DNA of 39,524 bases, from assembly GCA_021201815.1 (NCBI GenBank), contig JAJQEC010000038.1:1-39524 (forward strand), written 5' to 3'. Numbering within the stretch: the stretch's first letter is position 1; every line of letters starts with the position of its first letter. Source of the DNA: Candidatus Azobacteroides sp. (GTDB lineage Bacteria; Bacteroidota; Bacteroidia; Bacteroidales; WRGA01). The position numbers were made by a program, and so were the translations under genes. This document shows, piece after piece, positions 18,301 to 26,046 of this stretch. The notes under the pieces were generated by a model. It saw only the letters and a program-made list of their open reading frames with translations. It searched no databases and was not told the DNA's origin.

Positions 18301-19061
18301 TTGGAGTGAAAACCTCCGGCACCGGAAAAATCGCTTCTTTTGAAAGTACTGCCGGTACAGGTTATATTACAGTTAATGAATCCGGTCAGGTAATCTATGA
18401 ATCACCGATAGATGGTACTATTGAGAGCACAACTGCAGTGAATGACAATTCCTGGTATCAGGTAAGCCTTTCTCACTATTATGCACAAGGAAGAACGCTG
18501 TTATTTGTAAATAATGTGTTTATCGGAGAACTGGCTGAAAATCTTGTTCCTCAGAAATTCTACATTAGTGATAAAGATGCACCTGAGAATATACATTACC
18601 GCGAATTGTTTTTCTATCGCTCTGCCATGAACGAAGAAGAAATCAATGCGCTTTACAATGGTCGTATGTTGAAGTCCAGTCTTGAGATCTATGCTCCGTT
18701 AAGTGAATTGGGAGATGCTGAGGATGCGGCTTTGGTTAATCTGGCACAAAGTATGAACACGATAAAATTGGTAGCTAGTGATCCTTCTACTATTCTTGAA
18801 AATCCGGAAATGAAAAATGAAATATCTTTATTCCCGAATCCGGTTTCAACGATTATTAATTTACAAGGTTTGAAAGAGAATGGAACATACGAATGTAAAG
18901 TCTTCAGCCTTGACGGAAAGATGATCTCCACTTCTGTTATTTCTGCCGGACAAACAAGGATAAACGTTTCTTCCTTACCGGCTGCCTATTACATTGTGGT
19001 CGTAAAAGATACGGAAACACAGGAAGAAGTAAATTTAAATTTCATTAAGATAAATAAATAA
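15345..19061 (+). CDS. Multidomain secreted SGNH esterase with SusE-like, LamG and T9SS sorting domains
   Basis: This is a 1238-residue secreted protein and the last gene of the PUL. A signal peptide (1-26) is followed by two tandem copies of a roughly 200-residue domain (about 33-227 and 239-446; shared YIDFG/YFDFG, NSNYWNN/NNNYWNN, LLGD-A, ATRDFF/ATRDYF). A Big2-like domain spans about 455-536. A SusE/starch-binding-like pair spans about 538-746 (TELYFVGSA, LSLVGSAVPGGWEP). The SGNH hydrolase spans about 752-948: GSSVANGQG with Ser near 759-760, LSLGNEG with Asn833, and DIYH with Asp921 and His924. A LamG-like domain lies at about 965-1115 (SWYQVSLSHY, REL-FFYRSAM). The T9SS sorting domain is about 1165-1238 (SLFPNPVSTIINLQG). 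It probably removes ester groups while binding the glycan through several modules. The first-block sequence GSS departs from the usual GDS. Confidence 0.85.
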   Translation: MKTQRQLKKMFLSFLCVLLGISALYAADPIAEQKIYIDFGMENYQVSGADENSNYWNNVTDRFVSAEGVELVNSGNINTNFVLQVIKKFSSNSVGPSDPDPSLLGDFAISNATRDFFFVEGSNTYLAGAVKIKNLDPNKSYRFHVFGSRADNQDRIALFTFSGLNVDQGTNQGSGVDIGGPGINYNNSSILVSDYIFPTPDGEIVVELTRAAGSYAYLNAMKIEEFSGMAKPDYVLQQKFYFDFGGDNRLTVGPDKNNNYWNNITSITQGTSFNLVSAVNATSGYSMEVTENSQFSINLTEGNDSPGGLENPDEELLGDLALETATRDYFYVESTETRKGELKLKGLDTNKAYKFFIFGSRSGSDVRIARYVLTGLNTAEGYLQSTGSDIGIVKGGNARSTQNESAFFISDMVVPDANGEIILEVLRPDNGNGIVHLNMMKMEEYSLPDESKASSLTISGEDITVTAQTSQMTATVLPATAIYPAIQWSVDNEDIAWIDTNGLLHPKKNGTVTVTASIQYEGEAPLTSTQQVTINNQVTELYFVGSASESGDGLENAISMKMLTDLNGSVGAEFEIFTKLTPEGTFKFYTSREAANAIVYGGSNGNLIQDGSDISVAETQPVRILVNMAKNTFTVFPVSLSLVGSAVPGGWEPAAGIEVPYLSDGIWSGEVTLNAGSDSDPARVVIALDKSWDYLLKKVKESENVLMMESVAEANGIVIEDIDTNLNGGTFEVTIDLRNYTFSIECLEVNDYKISMMGSSVANGQGADNMQGYAYMFGQLLNERYQNSKSEYNWEISGISINGNNTQNLLDRWYRDLMGDCSRYVIYGLSLGNEGIHENGQSSFDSYHDNMLTLIDMAKQNGKIPVMSNSYTRGDFNTTDYAYVKSMNLLVHEWDIPSINLLGAIDNGAGKWADGYQVEGDIYHPTTEGHREFFYAMVPSLFDALESGKPQPQRDNTASYNLGKDYSQKRIELIPEHTVHPFTLSFGVKTSGTGKIASFESTAGTGYITVNESGQVIYESPIDGTIESTTAVNDNSWYQVSLSHYYAQGRTLLFVNNVFIGELAENLVPQKFYISDKDAPENIHYRELFFYRSAMNEEEINALYNGRMLKSSLEIYAPLSELGDAEDAALVNLAQSMNTIKLVASDPSTILENPEMKNEISLFPNPVSTIINLQGLKENGTYECKVFSLDGKMISTSVISAGQTRINVSSLPAAYYIVVVKDTETQEEVNLNFIKINK

Positions 19062-19082
19062 TAGGTTATCTTATTAGATTCC

Positions 19083-19122
19083 ATCCCGGATAATTTATCC
19101 ATTATGATAAACTATCCGGGAT
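19083..19122 (+). terminator. Strong terminator ending the polysaccharide utilization locus
   Basis: ATCCCGGATA (19083-19092) pairs with TATCCGGGAT (19113-19122). An inner TTTATC/GATAAA stem makes the whole 40 bases almost one palindrome. TTTTAT follows on the + strand. It starts 21 bases after the last stop of the locus and is a convincing intrinsic terminator. Confidence 0.85.
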
Positions 19123-19397
19123 TTTTATATGCTGTTCTGGAAAGAAGAAAAAATAATGGAGAAGTCCTCATTCCCAATATTATATTATGTTGTTATTAAC
19201 ATTCCCCGTAAAAGCCCGGTAAATATAGTTTCCGGTATTTTTTATAAAAAGATAATCACTCCGGAATCCGGTTGACGGGATATATTCTAATCTGCTTATT
19301 ACCAGAAAAATGGTTTAAAACAAAATCTAAAGCAAAGAGGAAAGAAAAAAGTAAAAAAAATATCATTAAAATAGTAGGACATCAATAATAAATATTA

Positions 19398-19530
19398 TAA
19401 ATTTGTCACATTAATATTATTTTAGCTGATTAAGCCACTCGTAAGTTCGCAAGAAAATATTTGAAAAGAGCGGAGTTGTTTGCGTGTTATGGGGTAGAAA
19501 ACTTACTGTGGTTTAATCAGCTGATTTTTT
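19398..19530 (+). ncRNA. Candidate small RNA or palindromic element with promoter-like box and T-run
   Basis: A TAAATTTG box (19398-19405) fits the Bacteroides -7 consensus TAnnTTTG, although I see no -33 TTG at the right distance. About 19 bases later a long inverted repeat begins. The arm 19424-19447 (AGCTGATTAAGCCAC..) pairs with 19499-19522 over about 21-22 positions, including one G-T wobble and a small internal loop. Inside it CGCAA (19448-19452) pairs with TTGCG (19480-19484), leaving an asymmetric 14-base bulge. The right arm is followed by GATTTTTTAC. Promoter, structured body and T-run in series fit a free-standing RNA of about 110-120 bases. A small palindromic mobile element is the alternative. 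Confidence 0.4.
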
Positions 19531-19713
19531 ACTTTTCTTATTTTTCCGGAACAACGTTATAGATTAATTTCTTCTTTTCCATTTTCTTGGCCATGTATAA
19601 TTAATATATCAATTTATTTTATTTTTAGTTAAATAGTGGTTTTTGTTTTTGGTTATTCTATTATGTGATAATATGCTTTCTTTTTTTCTAAAATGGTTTA
19701 TTATCCTATGTCC

Positions 19714-19768
19714 AACCCTTCCCCCTTTTCTACGAAAAGAGTACTTCCCTTCATAGAAGGGAAGAGGT
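19714..19768 (+). repeat. Two-hairpin intergenic repeat, copy 1
   Basis: CTTTTC (19725-19730) pairs with GAAAAG (19734-19739) around TAC. After the spacer AGTA, CTTCCCTTC (19744-19752) pairs with GAAGGGAAG (19756-19764) around ATA. Copy 2 at 25391-25445 has the same layout and the same second stem but a different first stem and different loops. The AACCC..CCCC lead-in is also shared. Confidence 0.75.
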
Positions 19769-20266
19769 CCGGGTATCTCATTTTTATATGTTCTTAAAGA
19801 TTTAAATGACTGTAAAGTTATAGGGATAGATAAAAATTCAGTGAGCAAGAAATGATTCTAGATTTCTTTTTTGCTATTTACCCTTATTTTATAAAATATT
19901 ATCTGTAAAATGTCGAAAGTATAAGAATCCAAATCTTTACGTTAATGAATTGTTCTGTTTCTTATTTTCAACTTATCCATACAAATTAATTAAAAGCACC
20001 TTTTTACTACCAAAATTGTCTATCTGGTTTTGATAGCCTATTTTTATAAATCTAAAATGACTTCTTCGTTATAACTTATATTAACATTCTGCCTGAAAAA
20101 TTGCATGGAAGAATAAAAACTTTATTCCTTTATCGCATGAATGAGGATTTTTACAATACGAATTTTATTAATTTATTGGTAAAAGCATTTTTGGATATGT
20201 ATTTTTCTTAGAATAAAAAAAATAGAATATACTTTTCTATTCTATCCTTATTAAGTATTGTAAGTA

Positions 20267-20294
20267 TTTTATTGCTTAGAAGAAAGCAATAAAA
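20267..20294. terminator. 11-bp hairpin in the intergenic region
   Basis: TTTTATTGCTT (20267-20277) pairs perfectly with AAGCAATAAAA (20284-20294) around AGAAGA. Because the stem ends in A/T runs, it could act as a weak terminator on either strand. A weaker ATAGAATA/TATTCTAT hairpin lies just upstream at about 20222-20245. Confidence 0.4.
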
Positions 20295-20581
20295 AAAATC
20301 TTTCATCCCGACTTTTATCTTTGTTTTTTCTTGTAAGATGACGAATGTAGTATCTGAGTTTATATCTTTATACCCGTTGCTTCTTTAATTCCTACTATTT
20401 GTTTTCTGAAAAAAATGTTGTTTAAAATGGATTTTCAGGACGGAATCTTTTTAATGGTAATTATTTATTTCCGGACTTTTTTCCTTTCCTGAAATATATA
20501 TTTATTATTAATAGTTGGGAATAGAAATCGCGAAGACGCAAAGAACGCAAAATTAATAGGGAAGAGTCCCCATATAAATTG

Positions 20582-20623
20582 AAATCTCCACGCTTTGTAG
20601 TTTATATTCCTAAAGGGAGATTT
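20582..20623 (-). terminator. Probable terminator of the TonB-dependent receptor gene
   Basis: AAATCTCC (20582-20589) pairs with GGAGATTT (20616-20623). The hairpin lies 6 bases beyond the receptor stop codon on the - strand. The loop is long (26 bases) and no clean T-run follows, so confidence is moderate. Confidence 0.45.
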
Positions 20624-20629
20624 ACCTTA

Positions 20630-23038
20630 TTAAAAATCAATGATTAGTCTTACATTTAGTTGTCTTCCTGTAAGATAATTAGGTACGGCATACTGCTGAT
20701 TGTATACATCCGTGATCCAGTAGTAAGAATTAACATTGCTGATATCCAGTAAATTAAATACATCGACACCAAACCACATGTTCCGGATAAATCGGAGAGG
20801 AGAGGAGGGAGAGGTTTCCTTCTCGTCAATCAGCTGACAAGTCACTCCCATATCCAGGCGTCTGTAAGAAGACATTCTGAAATTTCTTTCTTCATATCCT
20901 TTATTCGGGGGTGAAAAAGGAAGCCCGCCGGCCAGATGGCCTTTGAGTTGCAATCTCCATTTCGGAAAGCCGGGAAAATAATCCTGAAAGAATAAAGAAA
21001 GATTATAGGACTGGTCTGTGGGCCGGGGAAGTTTTTTCCCGTTTACGGTTTCCTCTGACTTCATAATGGATAAGGTAAGCCAGGAATCAGTTCCCGGCAC
21101 AAATTTCCCGAAAAACTTCATGTCAAGCCCGACTGCATATCCGGAAGAAATGTTTTTTCCCGCATACCGGATGCGCACATTATCCGTATAATAAGGAATC
21201 AGGTCGTCCAGTTTTTTGTAATATACTTCTGTGGTGAATTTAAAGGGTCTGTCAATGGCCCTGAAGCTATAGTCCATTCCTCCGACGATCTGAATAGACC
21301 GTTGAGACTTAATATCTTTATTTAACTCGATAACAGAGTTACCATTTGCATCTAATACTGTTTCCCTCAATTCTTTATAAAACGGAGACTGGTAATAGAT
21401 ACCTGTTGCCAGTCGAAAGGTAAAATCATGTTTCCAATTGGGAATAAAGGAAAAATTAAATCGTGGGCTAATGATCCATTCTTCATTGAAGTCCCAGTAT
21501 CCGGCCCGTATTCCTCCGGTAATGGCAAATAATCCTTCGTTGATCCGGAATTTATGTGTATCCTGAACATATGCTGCAAAACGGGTAGATTTCATTTCAT
21601 TTTTAGAATGCAGGTTATACACCATGTTCATATCCACACCGGTATATGGTAAGTTATAACCCGCAGAGTCTCGTCTTTCCCATTCCCGGATCCGGTCATT
21701 GATGTCTTCCCACTGAAAGTTGAATCCCCATGCGATTTCATTTCCTTTAATACGGGTCGTACCCCGGTGAGAAACATTGGTTACGGTTGCATTCAGGCGA
21801 TTTCTGGCATGTTCATGATAGGCTCCTACCGCAAGGTCTTCTCCGGAGGTGGATACGTTAGAATTTTCGTCCATCTCCAGTTCATTCAACCAATATTCTC
21901 CTGCAATATCATATGTTTCCTCTTCCCGGGTAGTAAACGAAGAAACAGTGAAATATAGTTTCGTATCTTTAATTGAAGTATTGGTTAGGGAAAATGCCCC
22001 GAATCCGGTTAGGAACTGGTCTCTTTCCCGTCCGTCAAAATAAACTTTGAATTGTTTGGCATTATATAATGTCCCGAAAGAAGTAGTCCGGCTCTGGGGA
22101 ATAAAATTATACTGGTTTCTTGAGAAATTACCCAGCAGGCTTACTTCCCATTTCGGCAGAAACTCATAAGTCATAAACATCTGGTAATCGATAAAATTCG
22201 GATTATACTCTCCTTTGGTATCCAATGTACTTAATAAAGAAGAAGCAGTCTTATAACGGAATCCGTGAATCTGAGAAAAACGTCCGCTTTTCTGTCCCAC
22301 ATAAGCGGTACCACCCATTAAACTACCGGATAAAGAAGCTTCAAAAGCACGTTCGGGCTTTTTGTACTCAATATCCAGTACCGAAGACATTTTGTCTCCA
22401 TACTGCGCATCAAATCCACCGGCAGAGAACTTTATATCTTTCACCAGGTCAGAGTTTACAAAACTTAATCCTTCTTGTTGACCGGAGCGTACTAAAAACG
22501 GACGGTATACCTCAATGCCATTAACATATACCAGATTTTCATCAAAATTCCCTCCACGGACGGAATACTGCGAGCTTAGTTCATTATTGGTTGCAACTCC
22601 CATCTGGGTCATCACCAGGGATTCTATATTTCCTCCACCGGCATCCAACATAATGAGACTTTTATCATTTTCTATCGTCTGCATGGTAGTCGTCTGTTTT
22701 CTGGAGGCGACGACCGTTACTTCATCAATCTCCCATTCGGTGGAGCGTAAGTGGACACTTAATGTAAAATCGCTCTCCGGAGCCATAATTACACGCCGGG
22801 TGCTTTTATAGCCCAGACAAGAAAAGACCACCACTACCGAATCCTTTACGGGGGTATGCAAGGAGTAATACCCTTTTCCATCTGTCAGGGTACCGATTAC
22901 GGATCCTTCTATGGCAACGGTTGCCAGATCCAGTGGTTTTCCCATTCCATCGGCAACAGTCCCGGAGATTTTAATATATTTTTGCCCGAACAGGGAAAAA
23001 GGAATCAGAAGTATAAAAAAGAATATGTATTTTTTCAT
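20630..23038 (-). CDS. TonB-dependent outer-membrane receptor with carboxypeptidase-regulatory-like domain
   Basis: This is an outer-membrane TonB-dependent receptor of 802 residues. The frame can be opened two codons earlier, but that codon is TTG, so I take the ATG at 23038 (MKKYIFFF). A signal peptide ends at LFGQ. A carboxypeptidase-regulatory-like domain follows (about 22-100, KISGTVADGMGKPLDLATV). The plug domain starts near 110 (DEVTVVASRKQ, YSVRGGNFDENLVYVNGIEVYRP, AGGFDAQYGDKMSSVLDI), then the barrel to the terminal LNVRLIIDF. The shape matches the large 'outer membrane cobalamin/iron-type' receptor group without a SusD partner. The substrate is unknown. It is last in the recF, DUF721, thioesterase, receptor series, 107 bases after the thioesterase stop, and may have its own promoter. 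Confidence 0.9.
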   Translation of the reverse strand: MKKYIFFFILLIPFSLFGQKYIKISGTVADGMGKPLDLATVAIEGSVIGTLTDGKGYYSLHTPVKDSVVVVFSCLGYKSTRRVIMAPESDFTLSVHLRSTEWEIDEVTVVASRKQTTTMQTIENDKSLIMLDAGGGNIESLVMTQMGVATNNELSSQYSVRGGNFDENLVYVNGIEVYRPFLVRSGQQEGLSFVNSDLVKDIKFSAGGFDAQYGDKMSSVLDIEYKKPERAFEASLSGSLMGGTAYVGQKSGRFSQIHGFRYKTASSLLSTLDTKGEYNPNFIDYQMFMTYEFLPKWEVSLLGNFSRNQYNFIPQSRTTSFGTLYNAKQFKVYFDGRERDQFLTGFGAFSLTNTSIKDTKLYFTVSSFTTREEETYDIAGEYWLNELEMDENSNVSTSGEDLAVGAYHEHARNRLNATVTNVSHRGTTRIKGNEIAWGFNFQWEDINDRIREWERRDSAGYNLPYTGVDMNMVYNLHSKNEMKSTRFAAYVQDTHKFRINEGLFAITGGIRAGYWDFNEEWIISPRFNFSFIPNWKHDFTFRLATGIYYQSPFYKELRETVLDANGNSVIELNKDIKSQRSIQIVGGMDYSFRAIDRPFKFTTEVYYKKLDDLIPYYTDNVRIRYAGKNISSGYAVGLDMKFFGKFVPGTDSWLTLSIMKSEETVNGKKLPRPTDQSYNLSLFFQDYFPGFPKWRLQLKGHLAGGLPFSPPNKGYEERNFRMSSYRRLDMGVTCQLIDEKETSPSSPLRFIRNMWFGVDVFNLLDISNVNSYYWITDVYNQQYAVPNYLTGRQLNVRLIIDF

Positions 23039-23145
23039 CTGCAACGATTGTTCATGCCGGACAGAATTGTGTTTAATGAACGGCTGAGCAATTAAAACGT
23101 GAAAAAGGAAATTTTTGTATATATAACCGTTAAAAAATTCTCGTA

Positions 23146-23583
23146 TCAGAGTTCCTCTCCCTCAAATTTCCGGATTTTTTCTTTCCAGCTATCGGTTATT
23201 TTTTTAGCGGAGTTCGTCGGGATATCGAATCCGACCATTACAGAACGGCAAATAGTTTTTATTTCTCCCGTATCTGCCAGCTCGATTTGCTGGATCATAT
23301 CGAAGCTTTTGTTTCCTAACCGGGTAACTTTTGTCTTAACAAGAATGCTGTCACTGAAAAATACAGGTTTCAGGAAATTTACATTTACATTTGCGACTAC
23401 CACATCCAATCGGCTCCAGTCTACCGCATCAGCATTTACCGCTTCGAAATATTTGGTTTTTGCCATGTTAAAATAATTCATATACACGGCATTATTGACA
23501 TGTCCCAGCAGGTCAATGTCACTGAACCTGATTTGTACTGACATCTGGTGATTGAATTGGTAATTGTCTTTTTCCTGCTCCAT
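23146..23583 (-). CDS. Hotdog-fold acyl-CoA thioesterase (4HBT/FcbC-like)
   Basis: This is a 145-residue single-hotdog protein that probably hydrolyses acyl-CoA or acyl-ACP thioesters in the cytoplasm. The family signature is RFSDIDLLGHVNNAVYMNYF at about 19-38, with the catalytic-type Asp followed by GHVNN. FLKPVFFSDSILVKTKV and the substrate-loop RLGNKSF are also typical. The length matches the family. The start ATG at 23581-23583 leaves 59 bases to the upstream DUF721 gene. No signal peptide is present. The physiological substrate is not known. The position next to recF and the DUF721 gene suggests co-transcription with replication and repair genes rather than a pathway role. Confidence 0.9.
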   Translation of the reverse strand: MEQEKDNYQFNHQMSVQIRFSDIDLLGHVNNAVYMNYFNMAKTKYFEAVNADAVDWSRLDVVVANVNVNFLKPVFFSDSILVKTKVTRLGNKSFDMIQQIELADTGEIKTICRSVMVGFDIPTNSAKKITDSWKEKIRKFEGEEL

Positions 23584-23642
23584 ATATTATTTTTGTTTTT
23601 TATTGTTGAAAGAGGGTCGCGTCCTGTTTTGTTCCCCGGGAT

Positions 23643-23933
23643 TCACCTGAACATAATATCGATGATTACTTTTTCCCCGACTTTATCATTTAAGGCCTTC
23701 ATGAGCTTTTCCCTGGACATCATTAACTCTGCCCGGAGAACAGCCGACCGGATATGTACGTTCAGTACTTTTTTCCGGATATAAAGCTTTTCCGTATACT
23801 GGGCAACTCCCGGTCCCAATAGGGGAGCCCAGGAATCGATAATACGCTGTTCATTCAGTTTTTCCTTTAAATTCTGCGTAATAAGTACTTCCTGTAGAAT
23901 CTCACTTAATGATTGTGTATTTGTTTTTTTCAT
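23643..23933 (-). CDS. DUF721 family protein (DciA-like)
   Basis: This is a small 96-residue protein of the DUF721 family. Seen features are SLSEILQEVL near the start, the central DSWAPLLGPGVAQYTEKLYIRKKVLNVHIRS-type strand (about 34-65), and LRAELMMSREKLMKALND, which match the common pattern of a W..LVG....T....L.V......EL core. Some DUF721 proteins (DciA) load the replicative helicase in bacteria that lack DnaC. In many Bacteroidota, as here, the gene lies just downstream of recF (19-base gap), which strongly supports the family call. Whether it acts in helicase loading in this lineage is inferred. Confidence 0.85.
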   Translation of the reverse strand: MKKTNTQSLSEILQEVLITQNLKEKLNEQRIIDSWAPLLGPGVAQYTEKLYIRKKVLNVHIRSAVLRAELMMSREKLMKALNDKVGEKVIIDIMFR

Positions 23934-23952
23934 GTAAAAGAGGCTTTAGTGA

Positions 23953-25056
23953 CTAATTTTCTTTTTGTTCCTCTACTTCTCCTTCATTCACATAGAATAT
24001 TTTATAATCGTGCTCCGTTCCGGATAATATTTCATTCAGGTGTTCCCGGTTGGTATCTGTAATAAATATCTGCCCGAATGTATCTTCTGCGACCAGTTCA
24101 ATAATCTGTTCTACCCGGTGTGCATCCAGTTTGTCAAAAATATCATCCAGCAAAAGGAGCGGTATCTTTCTGCTCGTTTTCCGGAGAAAGTTGAACTGGG
24201 CTAGTTTCAGGGCAATCAGGTATGTTTTATTCTGACCCTGTGAACCGATTCTTTTGATCGGAAAGTTATCCAGTTCCATGTTCAGGTCATCCTTATGGAC
24301 CCCTTTCCGGGTGAAACCGATAATCCTGTCTTTTTCCCGAGATGCTTTCAGCATGGAAAACAGGTCCCCGTGCTGTAAATGGGACTCATAATTCAGGGAC
24401 ACCTTTTCCTGCTCCCTTCCGATACGATTATAATATTCCTGAAACTCAGGAGTAAATTCTTCAATAAAAGCACTTCTTTTTTCAAAAATCTCTTTTCCTG
24501 CCAGATCCATTTGTTCTTCCCAGATATCAAAAAGCGTTTCATCTGTACCGTATGATTGTTTAAGCAATGCGTTCCGTTGTTGCAATGCTTTGTTATACCT
24601 TATCAGCGCATCCAGATAAGGGCGGTCATATTGGGAAATCACCATGTCCATAAATTTCCGGCGCTCATCGCTTCCTCCCTGAATCAGGCTGGCATCTGAC
24701 GGAGAGATCATCACCAGCGGTATAAATCCGATGTGGTCGGATAAACGTTCATATTCCTTTTTATTGCGTTTGAACTGTTTTTTTTGCTTCCGCTTCAGCC
24801 CGCAATATATTTCTTCCTGTTTCCCATCCATATTATAAAAGCCATGAATTACAAAAAAATCTTCTCCATGGCGGATATTCTGGGAGTCCACTATGTTCGT
24901 ATGACTTTTACAGAAAGAAAGGTAATAAACCGCATCCAGCAAATTTGTCTTTCCCATTCCGTTATTCCCGAAAAAACAATTTATTTTCGGGGAAAAGGTG
25001 AGCTCTACCTGTCTGAGACTCTTGTAATTAATTACAGATAAATGGTCAAGAAACAT
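23953..25056 (-). CDS. recF: DNA replication and repair protein RecF
   Basis: RecF is an SMC-like ABC ATPase that binds gapped DNA and helps load RecA through RecOR. I start it at the ATG at 25056, giving 367 residues, the usual RecF length, and an N-terminus MFLDHLSVINYKSL that fits the family. A longer frame to 25113 would overlap the promoter at 25083-25113. Walker A is GNNGMGKTNLL (about 30-40). The ABC signature is RIGSQGQNKTYLIAL, and Walker B is LLLLDDIFDKLD (about 300-311). The gene heads a four-gene - strand series with the DUF721 gene 19 bases downstream. Confidence 0.96.
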   Translation of the reverse strand: MFLDHLSVINYKSLRQVELTFSPKINCFFGNNGMGKTNLLDAVYYLSFCKSHTNIVDSQNIRHGEDFFVIHGFYNMDGKQEEIYCGLKRKQKKQFKRNKKEYERLSDHIGFIPLVMISPSDASLIQGGSDERRKFMDMVISQYDRPYLDALIRYNKALQQRNALLKQSYGTDETLFDIWEEQMDLAGKEIFEKRSAFIEEFTPEFQEYYNRIGREQEKVSLNYESHLQHGDLFSMLKASREKDRIIGFTRKGVHKDDLNMELDNFPIKRIGSQGQNKTYLIALKLAQFNFLRKTSRKIPLLLLDDIFDKLDAHRVEQIIELVAEDTFGQIFITDTNREHLNEILSGTEHDYKIFYVNEGEVEEQKEN

Positions 25057-25082
25057 AGTTGTCGGTTCATAAAATAAACATA

Positions 25083-25113
25083 CAAAATTACGCTTTTTTG
25101 ATGGGGTAATCAA
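25083..25113 (-). promoter_or_regulatory. Promoter of recF
   Basis: On the - strand TAATTTTG (25083-25090) fits the Bacteroides -7 consensus TAnnTTTG exactly. A TTG (25111-25113) lies 20 bases upstream as the -33 element. Transcription would start near 25076, about 20 bases ahead of the chosen recF ATG. Confidence 0.7.
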
Positions 25114-25390
25114 GCTTCCCCGTAAAATCTGCCGGAATGTTTTTCCGTTTTTCCGTTATCTTTTTATGTAATAACAAATTAAGAATACGAGAGTTTAGAT
25201 AAGACGGATTTTCAGTTCGGAAGAAGAAGGAAAATCCGGAAAAGGAGAAAGGAAGTTGGTATTATAAAAGATCATTATAATTTCATATTAATAAATAGAA
25301 TGTTCCTTAATTTAATGCGATTCTCTTACCGACTTGTTTTTACTCTGTGCAAACTTTGTTTTCTTGCAGGTTATTTAACTGTGGGTTAAC

Positions 25391-25445
25391 CCTACCCCTT
25401 TTGACGAAGTCAAAAGGTACTTCCCTTCACGGAAGGGAAGAGTGT
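25391..25445 (+). repeat. Two-hairpin intergenic repeat, copy 2
   Basis: CCTTTTGAC (25397-25405) pairs perfectly with GTCAAAAGG (25409-25417) around GAA. CTTCCCTTC (25420-25428) pairs with GAAGGGAAG (25432-25440) around ACG. The layout matches copy 1 at 19714-19768. The first stem differs in both arms in a way that keeps pairing, so the structure itself appears to be under selection. Confidence 0.75.
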
Positions 25446-25658
25446 GGCTTGATAAAAAGCAGCAAGACCCCTGGAAAAATATACCGGAAAAAACTTGACT
25501 TTCCCTCAAAAAAGCAGTATCTTTATATCCTGGGGACAGACTATAAGATGAATAGAGCCAGAGGGTAATAAAAAGCCCCGGTGCCCTTTATAAGCCTCTT
25601 TGGGATATTCTCACCCTACTTCCGCACGGAAAGATTTCATACCCATTTGAGATTTCAT

Positions 25659-25821
25659 CGTTCCACATACGTCAGACGAACGTCCCACATATGTCAGACG
25701 AATGTTCCACATATATGGAACGCTCGCCCCACATATGTGGGACGATAACATTATGCTTTCATTTGTACGACATTGGCCTTTCATTTGTATGACATTACGC
25801 TTTTATTTACATAACTTCGAA
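25659..25821. repeat. 22-bp-period tandem array with internal palindromes
   Basis: Four 22-bp units lie end to end at 25659-25680, 25681-25702, 25703-25724 and 25725-25746 (approximate consensus CGTYCCACATATGTSRGACG). The third and fourth are palindromic (TTCCA..TGGAA, and CCCACATATGTGGG). After a 9-base linker, three further 22-bp units of a second type follow at 25756-25777, 25778-25799 and 25800-25821 (CTTTCATTTGTATGACATTA type). There are no spacers, so this is not a CRISPR array. Confidence 0.7.
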
Positions 25822-26046
25822 CTTGCTGTTTTCTGGTTTAAACAGAGTGGTAATTTATTACAAAAAAGAAGGGGATTATCCGGATTATTCCCGGCACCCC
25901 ACCGGGACTGCCTCAAAAATCTTTTATTCGTCTTTAAGAAGCGGATATTTCAAATCAATCTCAGATAGGTACCCCAATAAATGAGGATTAGAATTCCATT
26001 TTAGTAAGCCCCTGATTTTTACTGATATGCTTTTCATTTTAATTAC

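Larger units (their letters stand above)
19123..20629 (+). other. 1.5-kb non-coding region between the PUL and the TonB receptor operon
   Basis: No reading frame here has coding character. The region is very AT-rich and contains the candidate small RNA (19398-19530), a two-hairpin repeat (19714-19768), an 11-bp hairpin (20267-20294), a GCAAAGACGCAAAG-type repeat fragment (20529-20552) and the receptor-gene terminator (20582-20623). I saw no mobile-element gene and no tRNA. Confidence 0.7.
25114..26046. other. Non-coding region upstream of recF
   Basis: I see no gene here. Short open frames lack coding character and overlap repeats. The contents are the two-hairpin repeat copy 2 (25391-25445) and the 22-bp-period array (25659-25821). 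The stretch 25822-26046 shows nothing recognisable. It may be decayed sequence next to the thioredoxin-like pseudogene. Confidence 0.65.

Noticed and set aside
19609..19848. Small - strand frame of 79 residues
   Set aside because: It overlaps repeat copy 1 and has no family features or start context.
25057..25113. Longer start for recF
   Set aside because: It would start upstream of a near-ideal promoter, and the residues do not match RecF N-termini.
25347..25568. Small + strand frame of 73 residues
   Set aside because: It runs through the two-hairpin repeat and shows no protein-like composition.
25659..25821. CRISPR array
   Set aside because: The 22-bp units are contiguous, without unique spacers, and no cas genes are near.
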